From positions 53,651,239-53,715,238 of the forward strand of contig OV884012.1 of NCBI GenBank assembly GCA_930367205.1: DNA of 64,000 nucleotides, read 5' to 3'. Positions 48,304 through 58,979 of this stretch are shown piece by piece. The stretch is from Acanthosoma haemorrhoidale. Its lineage: Eukaryota > Arthropoda > Insecta > Hemiptera > Acanthosomatidae. The first letter of the stretch is position 1. Each line of letters opens with the position of its first letter. Under the pieces are notes generated by a model. That model worked only from the letters and a program-made list of their open reading frames with translations. It made no database searches and had not been told where the DNA came from. A program made the position numbers and the translations under genes.

Positions 48304-49185
48304 GAAAGGAAGGTTCAATCGCGGGATCCCCAAAAATTTAAAAAAAAACTTTTTATTAGTATGCCTTAAAGTATGGAAGCAGTTATTAAAGGCAGATAAG
48401 TCAATACTTCTTATTAAATACCATTACATTTAAGCCGATTAAATTTAAATTTTGTTCAAAAAGTAAAATTTTTTTTGTTGCAATGAAAAGTTTCATCATT
48501 TTAATTAAACATATATTCAATTTTTATATTTTTTAATAAAATTGTTTATTTTAAATTTATTGGCCTTTTTGTAAATGTAAAACTTACTGTTTTCGTAAAA
48601 TTCAAAGTGTTCAGTGTTGCGATTTTTTTGACGGGGACAGCAGATTCCGTACTTTTACTCGGATATAGGGCCATCGACATTAATCTGTCTATTCTTCTAA
48701 ATATTTTGAGGGATCGGTATTATTATGGCAGAACTTAAAATATAAACAGAAATCTATGATTTGCAAGGCTGAAAAAGCAGTTACATATTTAAATTCTGAT
48801 TTTTCCAAACCGTTAGTAACTTGTTAAGTGTGAAACACAAAAATAATTTCAATTATCCGCCAAAAAAATAAAATAGAAATAGTGCATTTCTTACGTTCTA
48901 AACCAGCGGTATTTTGTTGTCAATAATTTTGCTATTCACATCCATCTTTGAATTTCTAGAAATGTGATATTCCATGACTGCGTTGGTGAATTATAATAAC
49001 GCTAACTGTAATCAGCAGATGCGCCAAGGTTGACCAGGAGTTTTACCTCACTTACTTTTGTATGGAAAAGTGGATGATTCTCAAATAACTCGTCGGTGGG
49101 ATTAAAACAATTGTGATAAGTTACCTGAGAATAACGCTCGTTGAAAGAGAGAGGAGGTATACTCGAGGCCAATCTTAGAGACACT
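48304..49185. other. Non-coding stretch
   Basis: AT-rich, no gene seen. Confidence 0.5.
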
Positions 49186-49260
49186 GGTGAAGTGCTAAAA
49201 TGGGTTGGTCACATATAGCGCATGCCGATAAAACCCCTCATAAAATCTGTTTAATGACCA
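49186..49260 (+). pseudogene. Possible LINE C-terminal tail (WVGHI-RMP motif)
   Basis: A frame reads VLKWVGHI, stop, RMPIKP. This resembles the LRWxGHVxRMP tail found after the RT of RTE/R1/I-type LINEs. Only about 15 residues support it, so a chance match is possible. Confidence 0.22.
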
Positions 49261-49679
49261 CACAGAGAAACTTGAATCAGCAAGAGGAGTCTCCATCTTC
49301 CACGGGTCAGAGAGAACGTTTGAAGAGTTGTGCCGAACACACACCTCCAATCTTAGCAGGACACGAGAGGTCAAGAAGAAGTGTCAATCGTTTTTAAATT
49401 GTTTGCTTATTCGGTTCTAGCACTACATTTATTCTTCTATCTAAACTAGATGGTGAGTAAATAAAGCAGCTTGTGCATGGAGGAGACGTATAAAGGCCGC
49501 AGATGGAAGAGGGACTTAATAGCCTTTAATCTACATGGCAGTAGGGTACAATATCGTTAATGCAACAATGGAGAGGTGATAAATATGGATCAGACTGACA
49601 GACAATATCTTAGAGCGCCCAAAATGAAGACGGCCCCACTCAGTGCTACACCCCGCTAGTGGACAGCGCTATTATGTTA

Positions 49680-49900
49680 AATGATGCCATTAATTATAGA
49701 AGCAGCCGGTAACGATAATTGTCTCCTGGCCTGAGTACACTCGAGGAGTTGAGACCCCATAACTCGACTGCCATTGTTGCACTGCCCAGCGACCTGTCTC
49801 CCAGGGGGCATCTTTGGCCTCTGGGGTAACGGTTTCATTTAATCACCCTTCTGTACCGAACCGACGGCCTGGTTTTCACTCCATTAGTGTACAAGGTAAC
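49680..49900. other. GC-rich island, candidate conserved non-coding element
   Basis: G+C-rich, no open frame, no similarity to the transposons in the window, with abrupt borders to AT-rich DNA. Confidence 0.35.
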
Positions 49901-50879
49901 CATTTTCAGGACCTCAAGTCTGCCTTTGAATTGTTGGAATAATATTTTTAGGGTTTATTCCTTTTTTTTTCAAAACAGAAACCCTTATAGGTTCTCCTTT
50001 GTGTCCGTCTTTTCTGATCTTGTTGAACCCCCAGGAACAGCCCAAGCTAGAGGCAGGAAATTCTAAATCAATCTAGTTGATTCTAGCATATTATATTGGG
50101 AAGCCATAACAAAAATTAGGCGTCTTCATAAAACCTGATTACATACCGTTTAATTAATTAGTAACTTAATTTTTAAAAAATAATTAAGCGTATTGTATCA
50201 AATTAAAGATCTTGTCATCATTATTAACATCCAGTAGTTGTTTTTTTTTGCGGTTAAAAAATGGACATGCTTTTTATATAATTAAAACAATAATTAATTA
50301 TTTTTCAGTGCCGAAAGAAAACCTTCAATTTTGTGATGGAACGTGCTCTTCTTTTCATATTATTAGGTTGCGGGAAAAGTAACCTCTACCACCATCCAAA
50401 AAATATATTTGATGACTGACCGAGCATAATGCCGCAGAAGCGTTAAAAAAAAATTATTCACAGATTGCGAATAATCATATAATGTAGGCTTTCATGTAAT
50501 GGTTAGTGTAACTGGATACATGATATGAAGGTTGTGGATATACATTTAATTTATTTATATTTCATAATTAGAGTTGGGTAGCTCAAAAAGGTATATCCCA
50601 CTTTCTGGTCATAAGTAGGAGTAAGTTAGAGCATAAGCAATTAACAAAACAGTCCAAATAAATACAATAATATGGTACATAATACATAATAAAATGGTTT
50701 CAACGGAAAGTGCGAACAATTACTAAAAGCAGAATAATATTGGGATAATACCGTTAAAAGTAAGAGTTTGTACCAGATGTGTGCAAAAATCGTCTAGCTG
50801 GTGAGCTGGTGAGAGAGTAATTAAAAAAAATATTTTTTATTACTTTACTGCAGCTTTGCAGATCGGTTTTAAACATTCC
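49901..50879. other. Non-coding stretch
   Basis: AT-rich. AGGTTGCGGGAAAAGTAACC at about 50,365 weakly resembles a mariner end but has no partner. Confidence 0.45.
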
Positions 50880-51290
50880 CCTCCTTACTGTGGATTAAAG
50901 CCATTGGCGCGGATTCTAAAAGCATTTAACAGATTCTCTCCGAGGCGGTCGCATAAATTTCCAGCCGATAAGAAACTAGGTCTCGCGGGGCTGGTCTAAT
51001 ACGAGATTATCTTTTACCTATATAGCTAAAGCTGGCAATAACATTGCCAGAGATCCGAGTAATGAGCGATATGCAGCTATTAGTGCTTGTATCAGCCCTG
51101 TATCTCCGGTATTTATTGCCCTCTAAGTGCGATCCAATTTGTCCGTACGAGCTCTAATTATCGCACGTGTTGCATAAGTGGCTGGGGTCTATGTGCAATG
51201 AGAGCGAACATGTGCTTTGATTATATCCAGTCTCTTATCTTGTGGTTGTATAAATCATACGTACTGTTTTCTCCTAATTGTTATTTCAAT
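50880..51290. other. Island with palindromic site, candidate regulatory element
   Basis: Mixed-composition block with sharply fewer A/T runs than the flanks and no coding signal. It contains CTGGCAAT-AAC-ATTGCCAG (51,032-51,050), a perfect 8-bp inverted repeat with a 3-base gap, and AGCCATTGGCGCGG at about 50,900. Confidence 0.4.
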
Positions 51291-52618
51291 CAATTCGTCT
51301 GAGATTTATGCCATTTTTCAACATTTTACGGACTGATTTTTTTTTTTTTTAATATATAATATACATATAAACCAAAAAAAAAAAAGGATGTTTATTGGGG
51401 AGGAGTATTATTGAGAGATCCAGATCTGGGCGAACCACCACGCAAGTGTTGTTTGTGAACAACCTGCTAGGTATTTTGGACTAAAACTATTTCCTTTTAT
51501 TTGCTGTATCTATTTCGGTCACTGAAAATCGGCCTGAAGCGTGTAGTTTAATTGATAAGTGATTTAATTAATATTTCTGTAACAAAACAGCGTTGGGTAT
51601 GTACCATTCCGAGAGATTAGATTACCGGCACCGACTGGTATCTGCACTTCCTAGACGGCTGGAAGAGGATAAACGCGTGCCTTTGACATCAGCATTGAAA
51701 GAATAAGAACACATGTTGTAACAAAACGAGGAAGGCTATCTCGTATGTGTGTAAGCTTGGATTGAGTATACCTGTGAGAAATAGTGAGTGACCTAAAGGA
51801 GGAAAGATAGACGGAGTTTAGGAAAGGACTGTATTACAGGTAACTCAAGCAAATTCACTTGGTGTGGGGGACATTAATCCCCGTGGGAGCTTAGGACATT
51901 CAATTATATCAATATACAATGAGTATCATCTGTTATAGAAATTGTTTAAAATGAGTTATTAACTTTAATAAACCAGTAGTTTTGGCGTAGAAAAAGGAGT
52001 TTATGTATCGTTTTTATTTGTATCTTTCCCAACCAATTCACCCGGTTATAAATTGGTGCAGGCTAGCTGATAAGTCTTCCATAATTCTTTCCAGGTTCCT
52101 AACTTCCCGTTCCCTGATTTCTCAACCTCTTCCAAAGGAAAAATTTCCTATTTCCCGGTTGGTACGGGGGTGTTACATTTCATATAATATATTGAGTGTA
52201 CCTACGAAAAGGTCTAACAAAGCGCTATTATATTATCAGAAATCGAGTTAAATAATCAAAACAAAATCTGATTAGAATGGCGTCTTTAGGTGAAGAAGAA
52301 GGAAGAATATAGTTTGACGTAGAGAATTTGCTAAAAAGAAGTTCCGCAGTGAGTAGTTGGAAAACGGAAGGACTAAGCTCAATTGGGACGCAAAAAAATG
52401 AGGATAAATAAAAAATAAGATCACTGCGAAGCAGATAAATGAAAACTATTTGAAGCACCCACGAAAACTGTTTAGCGATTAAAAAAATCCTTAAAAATGA
52501 AAATCCTTATTTTCTAACACAGGAGAATACAACAAAGTGTGAAACGTTATTGTATACATCTAGTAAATAAAATTCTTATTATTTAATGGCTGGTCGTGGG
52601 CTAAGATTAAGTTAACAA
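51291..52618. other. Non-coding stretch
   Basis: T and A tracts near 51,340-51,385. The 82-codon frame at 52,003-52,251 is unrecognised. Confidence 0.45.
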
Positions 52619-52923
52619 CGCCCAATTTTGTCTTACCACAAGTTTTTTATTTCTATTTCTTTCAGAAGCCTACACAGCCATTCTCAGGTGATCCAAAAAC
52701 TAAGTTATACATATGGTAGTTATATTAGACTAAAGTATATTATTAAACAATACGACCAGATTTATACTTTTTCCCGAAAGCCAATCAATCACGGGTTAAA
52801 AATCTAATGCATAAAACCATATATAATATTTTCTCCCCCATTATATTACCAAATAAATTAATACATTTTAACCACTAATTAAAGTTGTGCACAAGCAAAC
52901 TTGTGGTAAGACAAAATTGGACG
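52619..52923. repeat. 26-bp inverted repeat flanking a Penelope-type motif
   Basis: 52,619-52,644 and 52,898-52,923 are reverse complements at 25 of 26 positions (core TTGTCTTACCACAAG and its complement), 253 bp apart. The left arm lies directly downstream, on the minus strand, of the hammerhead-like motif at 52,665-52,688. Partial inverted terminal copies are a known feature of Penelope-like elements. No RT or endonuclease is present. Confidence 0.7.
52665..52688 (-). ncRNA. Hammerhead-core-like motif, degenerate
   Basis: The minus strand reads CCTGAGAATGGCTGTGTAGG, then CTTCTGAAAG, with AATAAA about 20 nt further on. Layout as in the other five sites, but CUGANGA is altered. Confidence 0.35.
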
Positions 52924-53279
52924 TTTCTCTAAGAAATATTATATTACTGTGTAATCAAAGTCTATCACCATCAGATATTCTAACAAAGCTAATTACAATG
53001 CACGCAATAAATGCATCGTTTACGAGAGGTTTGGAAAAGTACTGAAATAGTGAAAAGTTCAAAGCTTATGATCTACAAAGTTCTCTTTTGAATACACACT
53101 TCTTATACATCAAAACTCTATGCTCCTCTGCAAGGTAGCAAACTCAACTTGAATTAGCCACGGATATCTTGAATCGGTTTTGATTCTAGGCAGTACCACG
53201 CCAGTAAAAGCCAAATTTCAATCAGAGCTAGTTTTAGGTTCATGGAATGTCGTAATTACAATGCATATTTTGTAGCTGG
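52924..53279. other. Non-coding stretch
   Basis: No feature supported. Confidence 0.5.
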
Positions 53280-53490
53280 CTGTTTTAGTTAAAATCTACA
53301 ATTATCTAATAAGTCTGTTGGCCATATCACCTGGCAGCAGATCGTTCTCAGACAAGATATCCAGCGGGTGCAATTAGGTTAAATTATTGTAGATGTAATT
53401 ACAGACAGCTATTCCATTATTGTTGATTAATCACTGCAATCACAGCTACATTGATTGACTAGTGGGCAGCTATATTATAATCTGTGGTTG
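53280..53490. promoter_or_regulatory. Candidate enhancer with Hox/Exd/homeodomain-type sites
   Basis: Within 65 bp lie TAATTA (53,396-53,401), a GACAG Meis/Hth-type half-site (about 53,404), TGATTAAT (53,424-53,431, the Exd/Pbx-Hox composite consensus) and TGATTGAC (53,452-53,459, Exd/Pbx type). Composition differs from the AT-rich flanks. Function is inferred from motif spacing only. Confidence 0.3.
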
Positions 53491-54423
53491 GTGCATGCTT
53501 GATCAGTCTTCTATTTACCCATAGTGGTATCTCCATATCTTGCTATTATCAGAATTGTCCAATTGTATTATTATGTTTTTATTTGTATTTGTTGGTTTTT
53601 ATTTTCATAGTACACCCTTATGGCCGGCCACACTGACAAAACAATGCCACACCTCAGGCTTCATAATCTATTTAGGGTTAGTAAACACAACATTTTTGAA
53701 ACAATTAGCGTTGACAACGAGCATTAAACACCGATAACTGCCGAGTAGAACTAATGCTCACCAAGGACTTTAGAGGGGCCGAAGTACCAAAGCTCGGATG
53801 TTTACGAGCACAGTAATTTCCAGTTAGCCTACCTAAATATTGGAAGGAGGAAACTAACTAGTCCAATATTTGTCTGGGAAGGATCTTTATGTCTCCTTTG
53901 TGCCCTTTATCAGACCCTCTGTTCTTTTGCACCTCATCCCTTCAACAGTTCCCTATAAACTATTCAACTAAAATATTTAATTGAACAAATTAAAGAAGAT
54001 ATTTCTGTTTGTCTTGTTTCAAAATAAATAATTAAAAGTTATACTGAGGCATAAGTAAGAATTGGCCACGGGATTGATAAGTAGACTAATAAAATCCATG
54101 TGAAGTACACTTTTTAAGTGTGATATTGTTAACAGTTTTCCACTTATGTATATTCATTAGTTAAAATAATTTCTAGTTCAAAATCAAATTGCTTTTATTA
54201 AATTAGAACTTCAGTATTTTCTTTTGTGTCTTATACGTACATTCTGTTGATTCGTTACTTAAGGTTGATACGTTACTTCGATACATTTAGGTTAATGTAA
54301 AACCATTTGGGTATAAAGAAACCGCTTTTCTTAGTGGTTTCATTATATTTTTATTATTTAAAAAAAAAATGTGCTCCCTAGTTATAAGGTAAATAGTTCC
54401 AAGTTTTAGCCCCTATGGAACAC
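53491..54423. other. Non-coding stretch
   Basis: AT-rich, no gene seen. Confidence 0.5.
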
Positions 54424-54770
54424 GATAGTTCTTGGAGAACGTAAAGTATCATGAACATCAATGGGTGATTTGTGTGGACTTAAAAATGGTAAAATTTCTC
54501 CTTGGACAGCAAAGTGGAAAAACCAAATATCCTTCTTGTGGTCCTGAGAAAAAGACTGGGCTGAGTCACCTAAGAGACATAACATGGACGAAGGGGAAAA
54601 GTATGTCATTAATGAACCCTTAGTTAAATAAGAGAAAATCATCTTTCCTCCAATACATATATAAAGCCGGGCCTTATGAAGCAGTTTGTAATTGTTCGTG
54701 ATAAGAACGGCTTTGCATATATAGCGGAAAAAATGCTTCCGAAGGGTTCAGTGACCATTTTGTTTCATCG
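54424..54770 (+). pseudogene. Relic of an arthropod transposon-associated protein family
   Basis: The frame starting near 54,424 reads ENVKYHEHQWVICVDLKMV, KFLLGQQSGKTKYPS and later LMKQFVIV with DKNG. From memory this follows a multicopy, uncharacterised protein family common in arthropod genomes (a CGDLKVVGLLLGQQxGYTKxPC-type block followed by LHIKLGLMKQFVKAL). The Cys-x2-Cys part after the TKYP block is damaged and the intervening region is shortened. It ends about 100 bp before the solo LTR. I cannot assign an enzymatic function. Confidence 0.55.
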
Positions 54771-54862
54771 ACGACATTTTCCTCTATCTTTGTATATAAT
54801 AATAGAAATTCCGTGTTTAGTTTTTTTATATGATCCATGTATTTAATTTAAAATAGCGTAAC

Positions 54863-54867
54863 GTATA
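54863..54867. repeat. 5-bp target-site duplication, left copy
   Basis: GTATA, repeated at 55,685-55,689 directly outside the other LTR end. Confidence 0.75.
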
Positions 54868-55684
54868 TGTCGGGTCGTCACGAGAGGGGTGCCTGGTTAC
54901 CCTAGCCCCGGTGACAAGTGAGGTTTGTTTGAGTTTATAACCTGGACAATCGTTTCTTGACGGCTTTACTATCTGACTCCATTTTTTGATAGGTATGTGC
55001 CCCGACAATGCACTATGTTCAGGAGAAGAGGTATAGGGTAGGTAGGTAGGTAGTTTGAGTGGTCTTGGAATTACCACGAATTTACACTCGGTATCGAAGG
55101 GTAGATGAAATCCGTCCGGATCCCAAAGGCGAGTGTGAACCGGAGAGAGGCAGACTGAATTGTCACGGGAGACACTGCTTGGTAAGTTTGTAGGGCCACG
55201 ACAACCGTTGTCCAATAGGGAGAGGTCTCTCCCAAGGAGGTGCTAGATTTAGCGAGGCGAAGGGCGAGATTCCCACTAGGAAGGTGTGGGGTCTGACAAC
55301 GCCGGACTAAAACATAGCGAGGTTAGGAGAGAAGAGATGCAGAGGTTTTTCATAAAGAAGCAGTCAAGTTTCAGAATTTCAAGCAGGGTAGCCACGAGCC
55401 GGTAGTTGACAGGAGAATGATATACTGGACCCAAATCACCGACTTATATACCCAGCTTTCCTTTGTTCCCTGGCAGAGCCTGGAAGGGTCGGTGGTCGGG
55501 TCCACATATACCTGGCTGACAGCTGGTTTCCCATCTCATGTAACTAATTGGCCCCTGGCAGCATGTTTTATTGTTTAAAATATTTACAATGATTTATATT
55601 TGGGTAATGTTATTTACATTTGTTTACAATATATATACAATAGAGTATAGGGTGATTTATCTTATGTAGTTAGCGGTCGCTACA
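54868..55684 (-). mobile_element. Solo LTR of an LTR retrotransposon (817 bp)
   Basis: It begins TGTCGGGTCG and ends GGTCGCTACA, so it has TG...CA termini, with GTATA on both sides. Composition is markedly richer in G+C than the flanks. On the minus strand, GGGTATATAAG (55,443-55,453) would be the TATA box. AATAAA on that strand lies upstream of it near 55,570, so orientation is only probable. Neither a primer-binding site nor a polypurine tract with gag-pol adjoins it, so this is a solo LTR left by recombination. A Gypsy or BEL origin fits the 5-bp duplication. The 129-codon minus frame inside it is LTR sequence. Confidence 0.82.
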
Positions 55685-55689
55685 GTATA
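55685..55689. repeat. 5-bp target-site duplication, right copy
   Basis: GTATA, identical to 54,863-54,867. Confidence 0.75.
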
Positions 55690-56046
55690 TTTCACTAAAA
55701 TGTTATATCCTAGAATTTTGAGCACCTAGGCAAAAACTAATGCCATATTTGAATTCAGGGTATCAAATACATATGAAATCAGCTCCAAATACCCTGGTAC
55801 CAAAACATTTGTTGGCCTAAGTTATTTCCCCCTACTGCTTGTTTTACACTACCAAGTAAATCGTTTTGTCCTTAACTGATATCTTGTATTCCATAGGCAT
55901 TAAGGCGCCAGTACATTTAAAAACATGCCAGAGAATATAAATATTCTCATCTGGGTTCTTTCAAAAGCTGCTTCTATGTCAGCATATGCCTCTATCTCTA
56001 TTTCTATCTGCAGGCTTCATAAGGGACAATTGCATTTGAAGATTTC
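55690..56046. other. Non-coding stretch
   Basis: No feature supported. Confidence 0.5.
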
Positions 56047-56057
56047 ACTAAGTGATA
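56047..56057. repeat. 11-bp target-site duplication, left copy
   Basis: ACTAAGTGATA, repeated at 56,329-56,339. Confidence 0.85.
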
Positions 56058-56328
56058 TATATAATCCTTTATTTTGCTAAAATTACAATCTGCCTTTTAT
56101 AAGGCAATAAGTAATTAAGATAAATGCTCTCATTCATACCATATTTACAGTTCATCATTCACTCGCTCATTCATACAATATTTACAGACAGCCCAGAGAC
56201 CCCCCAAATCCACCGCGAAGAGAAAGCGGAGTCTTGGGAAGTCCCCCACGCTCCTCCGTCAGCCGCGTCACCGGATACTAGCCAGTGGAGGCTGACCAAG
56301 AGCGCGAGAGCCACAGACGCTCAGGACA
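56058..56328 (-). mobile_element. 5'-truncated jockey-family LINE copy
   Basis: The minus strand matches the 3' UTR of the 5.6-kb LINE from the CGCTCTTGGTCAGCCTCCAC region through the doubled TGTAAATAT motif to GCAGATTGTAATTTTAGC and AATAAAGGATT. Relative to the 44.2-kb copy a short piece near 56,212 is missing. Perfect 11-bp duplications bound the insertion. Open frames here are UTR. Confidence 0.9.
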
Positions 56329-56339
56329 ACTAAGTGATA
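56329..56339. repeat. 11-bp target-site duplication, right copy
   Basis: Identical to 56,047-56,057. Confidence 0.85.
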
Positions 56340-56658
56340 AGATATATTTTATGAATATCTTTGGAATTAATACTCACTGTTTTCACAGTTTCACGTCTTA
56401 TCTACGGTATCTTAGAATGCTATCAGGGACTTCGTTTCGGGGTCAAACGTGTACAAATTGGGTGTCCTTCTTTCTTTCATTCAAAACCCTGACAAGTTTT
56501 AGGTTAGAGACACCTTAAATTTATATATTTATTTACGAAACTATTTCGAATTACTCTTCAGAGTCACATTCAAAACAGGCGTATCTGTATAATGGTATTT
56601 TTATTGTGTAGCAAATACGTTTTCAAAAAAATTAATAGTGATATTGCATCAACTGTCT
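56340..56658. other. Non-coding stretch
   Basis: No feature supported. Confidence 0.5.
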
Positions 56659-56686
56659 ACGTTTTGCCTATTCAGGCATTCTCAGG
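56659..56686 (-). ncRNA. Hammerhead-core-like motif, degenerate
   Basis: The minus strand reads CTGAGAAT, GCCT-GAAT-AGGC, AAAACGT. The 4-bp hairpin is perfect and identical in loop to the 47.4-kb site, but both catalytic boxes carry substitutions. GTGATATTGCATC also occurs near both this site and the 47.4-kb site, supporting common origin. Confidence 0.4.
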
Positions 56687-57531
56687 ACTGCAATGCAGAA
56701 AAAAAACATAAATTTACATACATAGAATACAGTTATAAACAAAACACTACTCTTTGACATAAAATAATGAATAAAACATTACTTGTTAGTCAGCTGATCT
56801 TTTTTCAGTTTAGTAGACCCTGTACATTTATCGATTAGTCAATTGTTATTCACTTTCGTGATCGGCAACAATGAACTAGATTTGTGTACTTTGCCAGCGA
56901 TAAGGGATCAGATAATATTTGCATCAGAAACAGCTTTAAATCTGTTATCTTTTTGAAATTTGGACAGCAAAAGAAATCCGAATCTGATAAGAGCTGATAT
57001 TCTGCCAATTAATTCGCCTACCTTGTTCTGGTTCTTGATTCATTTCACAGATTTGTAAGCACCAAATTTATTGATAAATCGCATGGGATGGTGCGATCCC
57101 CTCGCCGATCCATAGAAAACATTGCCTGATTATCACTGTTTGTGTTTACTTATTAAAATAATGAGGCCGAGAAAATTGGGGCGTCTAGATGAGTTGAAAA
57201 CAACCCAGTTTAAATTGCCTGTTGGCGATAATAAGAGGTTAAATCTATTAATTTACTGATGCCAAACTGTGATTGTTGAAGCAGTTACACTCTTTAACAG
57301 ACTGTATGTTTGTCTGTGTATGTTGCAGTAAAACAGATCCAACCAATCCGACAACTTTGAGGTATTTTAGTCTACGTATCAGCCTATGTTTACCAGAGTG
57401 AACTTGTTTAGGTAAGTATATATCAACAGAAATGATGTGAACAATATGAACTTATAATAAAGAAATTTTTTAGGTGTAATTGACACCAATCGTTTGCTAA
57501 TCTTCAATAACTAACTTTATTTGCTGCGAAC
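56687..57531. other. Non-coding stretch
   Basis: AT-rich, no gene seen. Confidence 0.5.
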
Positions 57532-57564
57532 TAGCGCTTTCGCCAGCCCCATCTCTATGCTCAG
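57532..57564 (-). ncRNA. Hammerhead-like motif with CGAAAGCG box
   Basis: The minus strand reads CTGAGCATAGAGATGGGG, then CTGGCGAAAGCGCTAG, with AATAAAG about 11 nt downstream. The GAAA box is intact, while the CUGANGA box is altered. Confidence 0.35.
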
Positions 57565-57879
57565 ACTATGACCATTATGCAATAAAATAAACATTGAGAA
57601 AAGACTAAAATATAAATATATAGGTAAATGTCTAGTCTAAAATTATAGATAAAAGGGTTAAATTATAACACATAAGTGATGTTAGATGCCTAATGTTTCT
57701 CGAAAATTCTCAAAGCTTATAGAAACTAAGCAAGACCATCCCACACAGTGCCTCTCTGGGTATGTACACAATGATATCTGATGATGCTCCACCGAATGCT
57801 TTTATAAATGGTGTCTTAGAAAGTATTATAAACTCAATAGATGCTTTGGACAATGGTACATTCAACAAGAAATCCCACC
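57565..57879. other. Non-coding stretch
   Basis: AT-rich, no gene seen. Confidence 0.5.
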
Positions 57880-58562
57880 TCACATTAGAAAACAAAATAC
57901 TCATTCATAAAGCCATACTAAACTCATTTGGACGGTCTTGAATGACAAGGATCAGCGAAACTCCCAAACATCAAGCGAATCCCATCCTTCCAATCTAGGT
58001 CCTAAGATCATCAGTTAATGCACATTTTCACTTCACAAATAGCACTCACTGTAATGACCTTCAAGTTCACACTATCCAAAAATATCACATTATTTCAAAA
58101 TCCCTAAATTTCCATCAGAAATAGTATGAACATCCTAAACCAAGATCACTTTCGAGTTTCACACAATGTGACACTATCCCAACTCAGAGATTGAAGCGTA
58201 TGGCCTCTGTCGTCTTTTATAAATATTTATCCACTGGGAGTTCTGGCTAGCAGTGATCAACATCTCTCTCCGTGTCCTGCCCGTCTGCGGCTTTTGCCTC
58301 CGCTGTTATGGAGCATATTCCTGCATAAAGTGAATAGTCACCTCTAACTTTACCTCCTTCTCCATAACCAGGAAGGTGACAATTCTGTCGGTTAATTGGG
58401 GCCGGTTAAGGGTTTTAATCCCTGTGATATGTATATATATTATATACTGTAAATATGATGAGACAGTAAAATTAAATTTGTAAATATTACATGAACGCAA
58501 ACGCGATCATTATCACAATTATGTAATTGTAATTTTCTTCTAACAAAAAACAACAACAAAAA
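57880..58562 (+). pseudogene. Diverged jockey-family LINE relic, RT C-terminus and 3' UTR
   Basis: LTLENKILIHKAIL (about 57,882), then NIKRIPSFQ and VLRSSVN-equivalents follow the RT C-terminal order of the 5.6-kb copy with frameshifts. The tail at 58,479-58,550 keeps TGTAAATATTACATGAACG, TTATCACAATTA and TGTAATTTTC, and an A-rich end follows. The middle (58,200-58,450) has a different UTR, akin to the 31.1-kb relic in its CCTG-rich part. Confidence 0.65.
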
Positions 58563-58979
58563 ACAGTATACCTCTATTTCACTCGTTATAAAGATATATA
58601 AGAGTGCCGAAGTCGTTACTTTTTTTACTGACGGTCGGTTAAAGAGCCATATCATCATTGTTTCATTGTACCTTACTTATCACCTGTTCTTATTTGTCAC
58701 CTGATAATGTCTACTTTTAAATGTTTGATTCCGACTTTTAATTGCTGTTTTAGGTCACTAATCGTTCCATGAATTAGATAATTACAGTTTACCTATACCG
58801 TAAAGATTTAAGATCCAAATTTACCTGTATGACTGGGGATTCGTTTTTTCGGCTCTTTTTCCTTTGCCTCATAACTGTTTGTAATAATAATTTCCGGATC
58901 AAAATATGATGTATCCTGACAACTGGCTCAAATATTAAAAAAAAAAAAGTGTAAGTCTAGTGAGACCAATAGTTTGTTC
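58563..58979. other. Non-coding stretch
   Basis: No feature supported. Confidence 0.5.

Noticed and set aside
50364..50384. Mariner-like terminal sequence
   Set aside because: Single end only, with no inverted partner within several kb.
54826..55215. 129-codon minus-strand frame
   Set aside because: It lies within the solo LTR and is explained by the non-coding G+C-rich LTR.
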